Source of the DNA: JADJNY01 sp046349615
GTDB taxonomy: Bacteria; Planctomycetota; UBA1135; GCA-002686595
Length of the DNA stretch: 64,000 bases
NCBI GenBank assembly: GCA_046349615.1
Contig: JAXMBZ010000004.1
Span: 186,001 to 250,000, forward strand
Direction of reading: 5' to 3'
The translations under genes and the position numbers were made by a program. Below the pieces are notes generated by a model. The model was not told the DNA's origin. It ran no database searches and saw nothing but the letters and a program-made list of their open reading frames with translations. Positions 50,416-59,130 of this stretch are shown one piece after another. Position 1 is the stretch's first letter. Every line of letters begins with the position of its first letter.

Positions 50416-52026
50416 ATGCCCGAGCTCCCCTTCCCCGCCGATCCGCCTCCGCGCGCCGCGCCGCCGCCGTGGTCGTCGGACCGCTGGGCGCGCCTCGCCG
50501 CCGGCGTCGGGCTCGGCGCGGAGGAGCCGCTCGTCCTCGCGCTCTCGGGCGGCGCGGATTCGGTGTTCCTGCTCCACCTGCTCGCGGCGGCGCGCCCGCG
50601 GCCGCGCGTGCTCGTCGCGCACGTCGCGCACGGGCTGCGGGGCGCGGAGTCCGAGGAGGACGCCCGGTTCTGCGCGGAGCTCGCGCGCGCCGCGGGCTTC
50701 GAGTTCGTGCGCCTGCCGGGGCCGCTCTCCGCAGCCGGAGACGCCGGTCCGACGCCGTCCGGTCTCGAGGCGCGCGCGCGCACCGTCCGCTATCGCGCGC
50801 TCGCGCGCGCCGCCGTGCGTTTCGGCGCGCGCGTGATCGCCACCGGGCACCACGCGGACGACTCGCTCGAGACGTTGCTCCTGCGCTGGACGCGCGGCGC
50901 GGAACTCGGCGGGTTCCGCGGCGTGCCCGCGCGCACGGTCCTGCCGCCTGCGCGCTCGCGCGGTGCCGCACGGGACGAGGCGGCGCCGCCGCCCGACGAC
51001 GAGGAGCGCCTCAACCCGACGCGCGCGTGGTTGTGCGTCGTGCGTCCGCTCCACGCCCTGCGGCGCGAGGAGGTGCGCGCGAGCCTCCGCGACGCGGGAT
51101 GCGCGTGGCGCGAGGACGCGAGCAACGCCTCCGCCGACTTCGCGCGCAATCGCGTGCGCCACGCGCTGCTCCCCGCGCTGCGCGCGGCCTGCGACGACGA
51201 CGCGCTCCTGCACCTCGCCGCGTTCGCGCGCAGCGTCGAGGAACTCGAGGACGCGCTCGCCGCGCGCACGGCCGCCCTCGCGTGGTCTCCGCCGCGGCAT
51301 GCCGCCGCGCGCCGCGCCCCCGCCGCGCTCGCGCTCGGCGGCTGGCTCGCGCGCAGCGCGCTCACGGCCCTCGCCGAGCCGCTCCTCACTCGCGCGCTCC
51401 ACCGGCTCGTCGCCGAGGGGACGGGCCGACGCCCCTCCCGCGCGACCGTCGAGCGCGTGACCGCGGCCCTGCGCGACGGTCGCACCGGCGAGCACCCGCT
51501 CCACGCCGGGTGGGCGCTCGTGCTCTGCCCCGACCGGGTCCTGCTCGAACCGCCGCCGTCCCCCGCGACCGCGGTCCGCGCGCCCGGGCCGCGACCGCGC
51601 CAGCTCTCGCTCCCGTACGCCGCCGCCCCCGCGCTCGGCACGGACGGCGTCGTGCTCGCGCTCCCCGGCGCGGCGCGGCTCGTCGACGGGCGGGTGCTGC
51701 TCGCCGAGTTCGTCGAGCCGCCGCCGGGCGCCGACGTCCCGCGCGATCCCGCCTGCGTCGAGCTCGACGCCGCGGGCCTCGAGGGCGCGCTGACGGTGCG
51801 CGCGCCGCGGCCCGGCGATCGCTTCCACGCCCTCGGCGCGCCGGGCTCGCGCCCCCTCTCGCGCTTCCTGCGCGACGCGGGCATCCCCCGCAGGGACCGC
51901 GCGCGCATCGCGGTCGTGTGCGCCGGCGACGAGCTCGTCTGGGTCGCGGGCGTGCGCCCCGCCGAGGCGCGGCGAGTGCGCGCCGCGACGCGGCGTCGAC
52001 TGCGGCTGACGCTCGAGGTCGGGTGA
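50416..52026 (+). CDS. tilS: tRNA(Ile)-lysidine synthase
   Basis: 536 residues. The N-type ATP-pyrophosphatase loop SGGADS lies near residue 45, with the ATGHHADDSLETLLLR motif near 155 and the tRNA-binding and C-terminal domains (RPGDRFHALG, SRFLRDAGIPRRDRAR) after. It converts the wobble C of tRNA-Ile(CAU) to lysidine, allowing AUA decoding. A ~30-residue Pro-rich extension precedes the catalytic part. Transcribed divergently from gap; YggS follows after 89 nt. Confidence 0.92.
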   Translation: MPELPFPADPPPRAAPPPWSSDRWARLAAGVGLGAEEPLVLALSGGADSVFLLHLLAAARPRPRVLVAHVAHGLRGAESEEDARFCAELARAAGFEFVRLPGPLSAAGDAGPTPSGLEARARTVRYRALARAAVRFGARVIATGHHADDSLETLLLRWTRGAELGGFRGVPARTVLPPARSRGAARDEAAPPPDDEERLNPTRAWLCVVRPLHALRREEVRASLRDAGCAWREDASNASADFARNRVRHALLPALRAACDDDALLHLAAFARSVEELEDALAARTAALAWSPPRHAAARRAPAALALGGWLARSALTALAEPLLTRALHRLVAEGTGRRPSRATVERVTAALRDGRTGEHPLHAGWALVLCPDRVLLEPPPSPATAVRAPGPRPRQLSLPYAAAPALGTDGVVLALPGAARLVDGRVLLAEFVEPPPGADVPRDPACVELDAAGLEGALTVRAPRPGDRFHALGAPGSRPLSRFLRDAGIPRRDRARIAVVCAGDELVWVAGVRPAEARRVRAATRRRLRLTLEVG

Positions 52027-52099
52027 GCGCACTCCGCTCCGGGCGCTCGCGGCACCGCACGGGCGCCCCGCGGACGGTGACTTCCCGCGGCGGGGCGGG

Positions 52100-52105
52100 T
52101 ACCTT
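52100..52105 (+). promoter_or_regulatory. -10-like element of the yggS-like gene
   Basis: TACCTT 10 nt before the GTG at 52116, with GTGACT 17 nt upstream as a possible -35; predicted leader 4 nt. Confidence 0.45.
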
Positions 52106-52115
52106 GACTCGACTC

Positions 52116-52886
52116 GTGACAGAAGCCCCGGCCGTGGCGTCCACCCTCGAATCGAACCTGCGCGCGGTCCGCGAGCGGCTCGCGCGCTCCGCCGCGCACG
52201 CCGGTCGGGACCCGGCGGGCGTCCGCCTCGTCGCGGTGACGAAGAGCACGACCCCGGCGCGCGCCGCGGAGCTCGCGAGCCTCGGGGTCCTGGACCTCGG
52301 CGAGAGCCGGGCCGACGCCCTCGTCGAGAAGGCCGCGGCGCTCGGCGGCCTGGCTCCGGCGCCGCGCTGGCACTTCCTCGGTCATCTGCAGAGGAACAAG
52401 GCCCGCCGCGTCGTGGAGCACGCCGACGCGATCCACTCCGTCGATTCGCCGGCGCTGCTCGCCGCGCTCGCACGGCTCGGGCGCGAGCTCGGCCGCGCGC
52501 CCGAACTCTACCTCCAGCTCAAGCTCGCGGCCGAGCCCTCGAAGACGGGGGCCGCACCCGCCGAGCTCCCCGCGCTGCTCGACGCCGCGCGCGCGGAGCC
52601 GAACGTCCGGCTCGCGGGCCTGATGACGATCGCTCCGCTCGTCGAGGACGAGGCCGCGCGCCTCCCGGCCGCCCGCGCCGCCTTCCGCGCGCTCGCGGCG
52701 CACGCCCGCGAGCTCGAGCGCCGCGCCGACGACGCGCGGCTCTTCGTCGACGGTCGGGTCCGGCTCTCGATGGGCATGACCGACGACTTCGAGGTCGCCG
52801 TCGAGGAAGGCGCCGACGTCGTGCGCATCGGCTCCGCGCTCTTCGCCGGCCTCGACGCGCCCGCCGATGGAAGGAGCGCCGCATGA
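52116..52886 (+). CDS. YggS-family pyridoxal phosphate-binding protein
   Basis: 256 residues. PLP-binding fold type III: the Schiff-base lysine is in RLVAVTKS near residue 41, and SRADALVEKA, WHFLGHLQRNKA, LAGLMTIAP and SMGMTDDFEVAVEEGADVVRIGSALFA are family hallmarks. It balances PLP and amino acid pools and has no clear catalytic activity of its own. The start is GTG at 52116, giving a normal family length; a TTG at 52104 and a GTG at 52134 are also in frame. Its stop overlaps the start of the Ser/Thr kinase as ATGA. Confidence 0.88.
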   Translation: MTEAPAVASTLESNLRAVRERLARSAAHAGRDPAGVRLVAVTKSTTPARAAELASLGVLDLGESRADALVEKAAALGGLAPAPRWHFLGHLQRNKARRVVEHADAIHSVDSPALLAALARLGRELGRAPELYLQLKLAAEPSKTGAAPAELPALLDAARAEPNVRLAGLMTIAPLVEDEAARLPAARAAFRALAAHARELERRADDARLFVDGRVRLSMGMTDDFEVAVEEGADVVRIGSALFAGLDAPADGRSAA

Positions 52887-55800
52887 GCGCGCCCGAACGG
52901 CTCCTCCTCGTGCTCGCGGGCTCCGACCGTCCGCCGTGCGAGCTCCCGCGCGCCGGCGCGCTCGTGATCGGCAGCGACCCCAAGCGCGCGGGCGTCCTCG
53001 TCGAAGGCCCCGAGGTCGACGGCGCGCACTGCGTCATCGGCCGCGCGAAGGGCGGCGGCTGGGCGTTGCGCGACCTCGAGAGCCGCGGCGGGACGTACTT
53101 GAACGGCAAGCGCACGGCGACGGCGCGCCTCTCCGCCGGGGACGTGCTGCGCGTCGGCGGACGCGAGCTCACGATCGTCGACCCGAACGCCGCGCCCGCG
53201 CCGAGCGAATCCGCGCCGAGCGCGCCCGACGAAGCGCGCACCGCGGAGTTCGAGACGCCGCTCTCGGCGGACCTCGAGTCGACCTCCCGTGCCCGCGCCG
53301 CCGAGAGCGCCGAGCGGACGCGCGTGCTGCCGACGATCGCCGGCTACAAGGTCGAGCGCGCGCTCGGCCGCGGCGGGATGGGCCAGGTCTTCCTCGCGAC
53401 GCAGGAGAGCCTCGCGCGCCCCGTCGCGCTCAAGCTCCTCGCGCCGAAGCTCGCCGCGGACGCCGAGTTCGTGAAGCGTTTCCAGGCCGAGGCGCGCGCC
53501 GCCGCGGCGCTGAACCATCCGAACGTCGTCACCGTGTACGACGTCGGCGTGCACGAGGGCGTCCACTACCTGTCCATGGAGTACATGGACCGCGGCACGC
53601 TCGAGGACCGCATCGCGAAGAGCGGCCGGCTCCCGTGGAAGGAAGTGCTCGGCATCGCGCGCGACGCGGCGCAGGGCCTCGCCTACGCGGAGTCGCGCCG
53701 CATCGTGCACCGCGACCTGAAGCCCGGGAACCTGATGCAGAACGCGGCGGGCCAGACGAAGCTCGCCGACCTCGGTCTCGCGACGCACATGGAGGCGGAA
53801 GAGCGCGAATCCGCCGAGAAAAAGGTGTTCGGCACGCCGCACTTCATGTCGCCCGAGCAGGCGCGCGGCGAGCGCGTCGACGGGCGCTCCGATCTCTACT
53901 CGCTCGGCGCGACGATGTACCGCCTGCTCTCGGGCCACACGCCGTTCGAGGGCGCGAACGCGAAGGAGATCGTGCGCGCGCACCTCAAGGACGAGCCGCG
54001 CCGGCTCGCCGATTTCGCGCCGGACGTCCCCGAGGGCATCGTCGCGCTCGTGTCGCGCCTGATGCAGAAGGACCCGAACGCGCGTCCCGCGTCCGCGCTC
54101 GAGGTCGTGAAGGAGCTCGAACGTCTCACGGAGAGCCCGGGCCCGCGCGAGCCGAAGCCCAAGCCCGCGCGCGGCGGTTCGCGCGGGCTCGCGGTGCTCG
54201 TGCTCCTCGTCGCCGGCGGCGCCGCCGCGTGGTTCTACTTCTCGGGCGAAGGCCGCGGGAAGCTCGACGGGCTGCGCGGCCTCGCGAGCGACCTCGCGAA
54301 GAAGGCCTCTTCCGTGACCGAGCCCGCGTCGACGCCGAAGACCGGGCCGGGGAGCTCGGGCGCCGGTGCTCCCGACGGTGCGCGGACGACGAAGCCCGAC
54401 TCGAACCCGGGTGCGAGCGCCGCCGCGGACGAGACCGCACAGGACCCCGCCGATCGACGCCCGACGCGCGCCGGCGGCGAGGACGACTCCGCCGAGCAGC
54501 AGGCGGAGGAGAAGGCGCGCGCCGCGCTCCAGGAGCTCGAGCAGCGCGAACTCACTCCGGCGGGCCGGCGCGACGAGCTCCGCGCGATCGCCGGCCGCTA
54601 CCGCGGCACCACGGCGGCGAACGAGGCCTGGCAGAAGGCCGAGGAACTCGCGGCGGAGATCCTGCGCGCGGAACAGACGGCCGCGCAGGCCGGCGCGGCG
54701 CGCGACGATCTCGTCACGCGGATGCGGGCCGTCGCCGCGCTCGACAAGGAGCCGCCCGAGCCGGGCAAGGCGCTGCTCGCGCTGCGCGCGCTCGACGCGC
54801 AGCAGGCGTTCTCCGCCGATCCGCAGTACGCGGAAGCCAAGAAGTCGATCGAGCGCGAGATCATGGACAACGCGACGCGGTACGCGGAGCGCGTGATGCT
54901 CCAGGTCGACCAGCTCACCGCGAAGGGCGAGTTCGACACCGCGCAGAAGAAGCTCGAAGCGCTGATGCCCGTCTTCGACCTGCCCGACTTCCCGCTGGGC
55001 GAAGGCCCCGCGGGCGTCGCGGAGCTCTTCACCGTCGGCCGCGGCGCGCGCGAGCGCCTGAAGACGATGGAGCTCTCGCGCGTGCGCTTCGTCGAGCAGA
55101 AGCACCAGGAGGACACGCGCGCGATCGCGGTGACGCTCGGCGGCCCCGAAGGGCTCGAGCACGAGCTGCGCACGCTCGATCTCCGCGCCGCGGAGGCCCG
55201 CCTCGCGTCCGTCGAGCCGGGCCTCTCGACCGAGGATTCGAAGCTCTACGTGCGCGCGCTCGCCGCCGACCTCGCGCGCGCGCGCGCCGCGCTCGAGCTC
55301 GTCGCGCGCGAGTTCCCGAACTGGCGCCGCAGGAGCTTCGCCGATCCCCGCGACAAGAAGGGCACGACGCGCAACGCGGTCGGCGCCGACGCGACGGGCC
55401 TCCTCTGCGAGGTCGAAGGCGGTCGCGTCGAGCACGTCGACTGGTCCGCGTTCGGCGGGAACTCGCGCGACCTCGCGCGGCTCTTCAACGAGCGACTCGC
55501 GCGCGAGTACACGCCCGAGGAGGCGCGCGGCATCGCGGCGCTCCTGCGCGTCGCAGCGGTCGTCGAAGCGATCGACCTCGCGAGCAAGATGCTCGACCCG
55601 ACACGCAAGGTGAACTTCACCGAGTCGAACGCGCGCGAGATGCTCGAGGCGTTCGCGCCCGCGACGGCTTGGGCGCAGAAGGGCGGCGACGCGGCGGCGG
55701 CGGCGGCCGAGCTCTCCGCCGCCACGCAGCTCGCCACGGTGCTCCAACGCGTGACGGACGGCGCGTATTCGGTCGCGGTCGCGGAGACGGAGGACCTGCT

Positions 55801-55957
55801 CGCCCACCACCAGGCGTCGCTCCTGGTGCGCCTGCTCTCCGACGGGAGCCTGCAACTCGTCGCGCCCGGCGCGGGCGAGGGCGCGCCGACCGGAGCGAGC
55901 GGAGCGAACGCGCCCGCGGCGCCGCGCGACGAGAAACCCAAGGAAGGCGGCCGCTGA
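52883..55957 (+). CDS. FHA-domain transmembrane Ser/Thr protein kinase
   Basis: 1,024 residues. An FHA domain at ~15-95 (HCVIG, RGGTYLNGK) should bind phosphothreonine. The kinase core at ~154-415 has the P-loop GRGGMGQV, the VALK lysine, catalytic HRDLKPGN (~276), DLG instead of DFG, and FMSPEQARG. A membrane helix follows at ~436-455. The last ~550 residues are mainly charged, helical and possibly extracytoplasmic, with no recognised domain; a repeat-poor ectodomain for sensing is inferred. The start overlaps the YggS-like stop as ATGA, with AAGGAG 7 nt upstream. Planctomycetes have many such kinases; targets unknown. Confidence 0.88.
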   Translation: MSAPERLLLVLAGSDRPPCELPRAGALVIGSDPKRAGVLVEGPEVDGAHCVIGRAKGGGWALRDLESRGGTYLNGKRTATARLSAGDVLRVGGRELTIVDPNAAPAPSESAPSAPDEARTAEFETPLSADLESTSRARAAESAERTRVLPTIAGYKVERALGRGGMGQVFLATQESLARPVALKLLAPKLAADAEFVKRFQAEARAAAALNHPNVVTVYDVGVHEGVHYLSMEYMDRGTLEDRIAKSGRLPWKEVLGIARDAAQGLAYAESRRIVHRDLKPGNLMQNAAGQTKLADLGLATHMEAEERESAEKKVFGTPHFMSPEQARGERVDGRSDLYSLGATMYRLLSGHTPFEGANAKEIVRAHLKDEPRRLADFAPDVPEGIVALVSRLMQKDPNARPASALEVVKELERLTESPGPREPKPKPARGGSRGLAVLVLLVAGGAAAWFYFSGEGRGKLDGLRGLASDLAKKASSVTEPASTPKTGPGSSGAGAPDGARTTKPDSNPGASAAADETAQDPADRRPTRAGGEDDSAEQQAEEKARAALQELEQRELTPAGRRDELRAIAGRYRGTTAANEAWQKAEELAAEILRAEQTAAQAGAARDDLVTRMRAVAALDKEPPEPGKALLALRALDAQQAFSADPQYAEAKKSIEREIMDNATRYAERVMLQVDQLTAKGEFDTAQKKLEALMPVFDLPDFPLGEGPAGVAELFTVGRGARERLKTMELSRVRFVEQKHQEDTRAIAVTLGGPEGLEHELRTLDLRAAEARLASVEPGLSTEDSKLYVRALAADLARARAALELVAREFPNWRRRSFADPRDKKGTTRNAVGADATGLLCEVEGGRVEHVDWSAFGGNSRDLARLFNERLAREYTPEEARGIAALLRVAAVVEAIDLASKMLDPTRKVNFTESNAREMLEAFAPATAWAQKGGDAAAAAAELSAATQLATVLQRVTDGAYSVAVAETEDLLAHHQASLLVRLLSDGSLQLVAPGAGEGAPTGASGANAPAAPRDEKPKEGGR

Positions 55958-55972
55958 GGCGGCGCGTTCCGC

Positions 55973-56047
55973 GCAGTCGCTGAGAGCAGTCGCTCAGATC
56001 AGTCGCTGAGCGCAGTCCCTGAGCGCAGTCGCTCAGCGCAGTCGCTC
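55973..56047. repeat. Short tandem repeat (~13-14 bp, about six copies) between convergent genes
   Basis: Six imperfect copies of CGCAGTCGCTGAG or its CTCAG variant occupy the gap between the kinase gene and the TPR-peptidase gene and enter the last codons of the latter. Copies alternate CTGAG and CTCAG, so neighbours can pair: CGCTGAGCG (56004-56012) pairs with CGCTCAGCG (56030-56038). It could form a bidirectional terminator or a protein-binding array; no T-run is seen. Confidence 0.6.
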
Positions 56048-59026
56048 GAGCACCGCGCGTGCGTCCGCCCCGTCGGGATCGAGCTCGAGCGCAGCGCGTG
56101 CGTGCTCCGCGGCGTCGTCGGTGCGGCCGAGCGCGAGCTCGCTCGCGGCGCGCTTGCCGAGCACGCGGGCCCGGTCCACCTCGCTCGCGGGTCCGGTGCG
56201 GTCCCCTTCGAGCGCCGCGGGCACCTGCAGCGCGACGCCGAACTCGCGGACGGCTTCCTCGTGGCGCGCGAGGGCGGCGAGCGCGTTGCCCCAGTCCTCG
56301 TGCAGCTTCCAGCGGAACGGATCGATCTCGTTCGCCATCTCGAAGTCCTTCACCGCCTCCGCGTTCCGGCCCTTCTCCGCGTGCCACCGCGCGACCTCGA
56401 GCGCCTCGGCGATCGAGCCCGATTCGTAGACGAGCCAGCGCTCCTTCGCCTGCATCGCGAGGTCGTGGCGCTCGGTCTCCTCGTAGAGCTGCGCGAGCTG
56501 GAGCTCGGCGGAGAGCGCGCGATCGTCGAAGCCGGGGAAGTCCTTCTCGGCGGCGAGGAAGTGCGTCTCGGCCGCGGCGTCGTCCTTCGCTTCGCGCGCG
56601 AGCATCCCGAGCGCCATCCGCACGCGGTAGTCCTCCGCGCCGCTCGCGAGCGCCGCTTCCCAGAGCGCCTTCGCGCCCTCCTTGTCGCCCTCCTTGAGCT
56701 TCATCTCGCCGCGCAGGAACTGCGCGCGCGCGGGCTGCGGAGCGACGCTCGCGAACGTGCGCAGCGCCTCCTGCGCGTCGACCTTGCGGCCCTCCTGCCA
56801 CGCGTCCCAGGCGATCGTGCACCAACCGTCCGCCCACGCGGCGAGCTTCGACGCGTCCGTCGGCGGCTTGCGTCCGAGCGTCGCGCGCAGACGCGCGATC
56901 TTCGCGTCGCTCCAGCGCGGCTCGATGCGGAGCTCGCGCGTCAGGCCTTGCACGAAGGCGCGGAAGTCGCGATCGACGGCCTCGGGCGACGTCTGGAACA
57001 CCTCCTGGAACGCCTGGTCGACGTCCGCGCCGCGGTCGAAGCTCTCGAGGAGGCGCACCATCGGCGGGAAGCCGTTGCGCTCGATCAGCATCTGGCAGAG
57101 CAGGCCGCCCTGGTAGTAGCCGAACAGGATGCGCGGACCGCGGAACGCGCGGTTGAGCTCGCGCACCGGGATCAGGTCGTCGTTCGCGAGGCTGTCGACG
57201 AGCTCGCGGCGCATGTTGCGCGTCCACGCGGGGTTCTTGTGCACTTCCTCCCACGTCGCGAGGCCCTCGGTGATCCACCGCGGGCAGCGGTTGTGCGAGA
57301 GCCCGAGGTGGATGACGTGCGTGAACTCGTGATACGAGGTACGCGCCCACGAGAACGTCCCGCGCAGTTCGGAGAGCGGCGACACCGCCGTGACCACGGG
57401 CCCGAAGCACACGCCGAGCGCGGGGAACCCCTGGAATCCCGTCGAGCGCACCGAGAAGTCGTCGTGCTTCGCGAAGACCTCGATCGCCGTCGGGCCGGGC
57501 GTGAAGCCGTAGCGCTGAGCGAGCTCGGCGCGCGACTCCGTGTAGAACGGCACGAGGTACGTGCGGAAGATCTCCGCGGCGTCCTCGTTCCATTGGAACG
57601 CGAGGTCGCCGCCGCCCTCGCGCTTGTGCTCCGCCGCCATGCGCTTGAGCACCGTGCGCATGTTGTTGCGCCACGCATCCTGCCGTCCGCCCGCGGCCTC
57701 GTCGGCCTTGGAGAGCGCTGCGAGCGCGCCCGGCTCGTCGCCGGTGTTCGCGAGCGCGCGGCCGAGCTGCGTCCATGCCTCGTAGTCGCCCGGGTCGCGC
57801 TCCGTCGCCGCGCGGACGAACGGCAGGCCCTCGGCGAAACGGTACAACTCGAGCAGGTGCTTCCCGACCTCGCGCTCGGGGTCGGAGTCCTTCGGGTCTT
57901 CGCCGACGAGTTCCGCGAGGCGGGCGCGGCACTCGTCCTCGCGGTGCTCGATCCACGCGAGCGCGGCGTGGAGCGTGCGCACCGCGCGGCGCTTCGGCGC
58001 GAGCTCGTCGAGCCGCTTCAGGCGCTCGCGCGCGCTCTTCAACTGGCCGTCGTCGAGGTCGCCGGAAACGCCCGCGATCAGGCCCTCGATCGAATCGGGG
58101 CGCGCCGCGAGGAAGTCCGAGAGGATCTTCTGCGCCGACGTGCGGTGGCGCTGCCAGTTGTACCGGTACAGGCGGTAGGCGCCGAGCGAGGCCGCCTCGT
58201 GCGCCGGGTCGAGGCGCTGCGCCTCGGAGTACAGCTTCCCAGCGGACCGGCGCTCGGTCGGGCCCGCGACCTCGCGGTCCGCTTCGAAGTACACGTCCGC
58301 GAGCGCCGCGAGGACGTCGGGCTCCGTCCCGTCGCCGGCGACCGCGGCCTCGTCCGCCGCGACGAGCCGCTGGGACGCCCCCGCGAGATCGCCGAGGCCG
58401 TGCAGGCAACGCGCGGCCGCGAGGAGCGCCTCCCAACCGACCGCCTTCGCGCGGGCACCCTGCCCGAACGCGGCGAGCCCCTCGGCGCGCCGGCCGGCCT
58501 CGAGGAGCGCGCGGCCGAGAGCCGCCGCGTCGCGCGGGTCGTCCGCGGGATCGAGCGGCGCGGGCGCCGCGCGCGCGAGGTCGACGGCCTCCGCGCCGCG
58601 CCCCCGCAGGGCGAGCAGGCCGACGAGCAGGCGCCGCGCCGCGTGAACGGCTTCCATCGCGTCCGGGCGCGCGGCCGCGAGCACGGCGCGCGCTTCGCGC
58701 TCCGCCTCGTCCCATCGGCCGAGGTCGGCGAGTGCGCGCGCCGCGAGCTCGCGCGCCGCGAGGTCGCCCGCGTCCTCGTCGAGGATCTCCCGGAACCGCG
58801 CGAGCGCGCTCTCGGGCTTGCCGCGTCGGCGGGCGAGGTCGGCGTCGTGTCGTTCCTCGGCGACGAGCGCCGCGGTCTCGGCATCGGGCTCCTGCCTGCC
58901 GGACGGCGCCTGCGCCGTCGCGAGCCCCGCGAGCGCGAGGAGTGCCAGGAAGACGAAGCCCCGCGCGCGCGCCGCTCGACCGTCCGCTCCCTGCCCGCTC
59001 CGACGCTCGAAGGATCCGCACTGCAT
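56033..59026 (-). CDS. Secreted TPR protein with gluzincin-like metallopeptidase domain
   Basis: 997 residues from ATG 59026, chosen because a signal peptide (RGFVFLALLALAGLATAQA) follows within ~50 residues; a longer start at 59155 would overlap the amidase gene. TPR-like helix pairs cover ~60-500. Residues ~560-600 hold HEFTHVIHLGL with a downstream WITEGLATWEE, the HExxH + E zinc pattern of the gluzincin/peptidase MA family. TPR-like pairs resume from ~700 to the end (ARHEEAVREFG, TDDAAEHARAAL). Likely a periplasmic peptidase acting with a large partner; substrates unknown. It is divergent from the amidase gene, with 104 nt between the starts. Confidence 0.8.
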   Translation of the reverse strand: MQCGSFERRSGQGADGRAARARGFVFLALLALAGLATAQAPSGRQEPDAETAALVAEERHDADLARRRGKPESALARFREILDEDAGDLAARELAARALADLGRWDEAEREARAVLAAARPDAMEAVHAARRLLVGLLALRGRGAEAVDLARAAPAPLDPADDPRDAAALGRALLEAGRRAEGLAAFGQGARAKAVGWEALLAAARCLHGLGDLAGASQRLVAADEAAVAGDGTEPDVLAALADVYFEADREVAGPTERRSAGKLYSEAQRLDPAHEAASLGAYRLYRYNWQRHRTSAQKILSDFLAARPDSIEGLIAGVSGDLDDGQLKSARERLKRLDELAPKRRAVRTLHAALAWIEHREDECRARLAELVGEDPKDSDPEREVGKHLLELYRFAEGLPFVRAATERDPGDYEAWTQLGRALANTGDEPGALAALSKADEAAGGRQDAWRNNMRTVLKRMAAEHKREGGGDLAFQWNEDAAEIFRTYLVPFYTESRAELAQRYGFTPGPTAIEVFAKHDDFSVRSTGFQGFPALGVCFGPVVTAVSPLSELRGTFSWARTSYHEFTHVIHLGLSHNRCPRWITEGLATWEEVHKNPAWTRNMRRELVDSLANDDLIPVRELNRAFRGPRILFGYYQGGLLCQMLIERNGFPPMVRLLESFDRGADVDQAFQEVFQTSPEAVDRDFRAFVQGLTRELRIEPRWSDAKIARLRATLGRKPPTDASKLAAWADGWCTIAWDAWQEGRKVDAQEALRTFASVAPQPARAQFLRGEMKLKEGDKEGAKALWEAALASGAEDYRVRMALGMLAREAKDDAAAETHFLAAEKDFPGFDDRALSAELQLAQLYEETERHDLAMQAKERWLVYESGSIAEALEVARWHAEKGRNAEAVKDFEMANEIDPFRWKLHEDWGNALAALARHEEAVREFGVALQVPAALEGDRTGPASEVDRARVLGKRAASELALGRTDDAAEHARAALELDPDGADARAVLERLR

Positions 59027-59130
59027 GCCGACAGTCGAGCACGCCGGGGCGCGGGCGCCAAGTCCGGCTCGCCTCCCGACGGAAAGTGAACTCTTGCCTC
59101 GCGGTTCGCGCTTCCGTATCCCCTTCCTCC

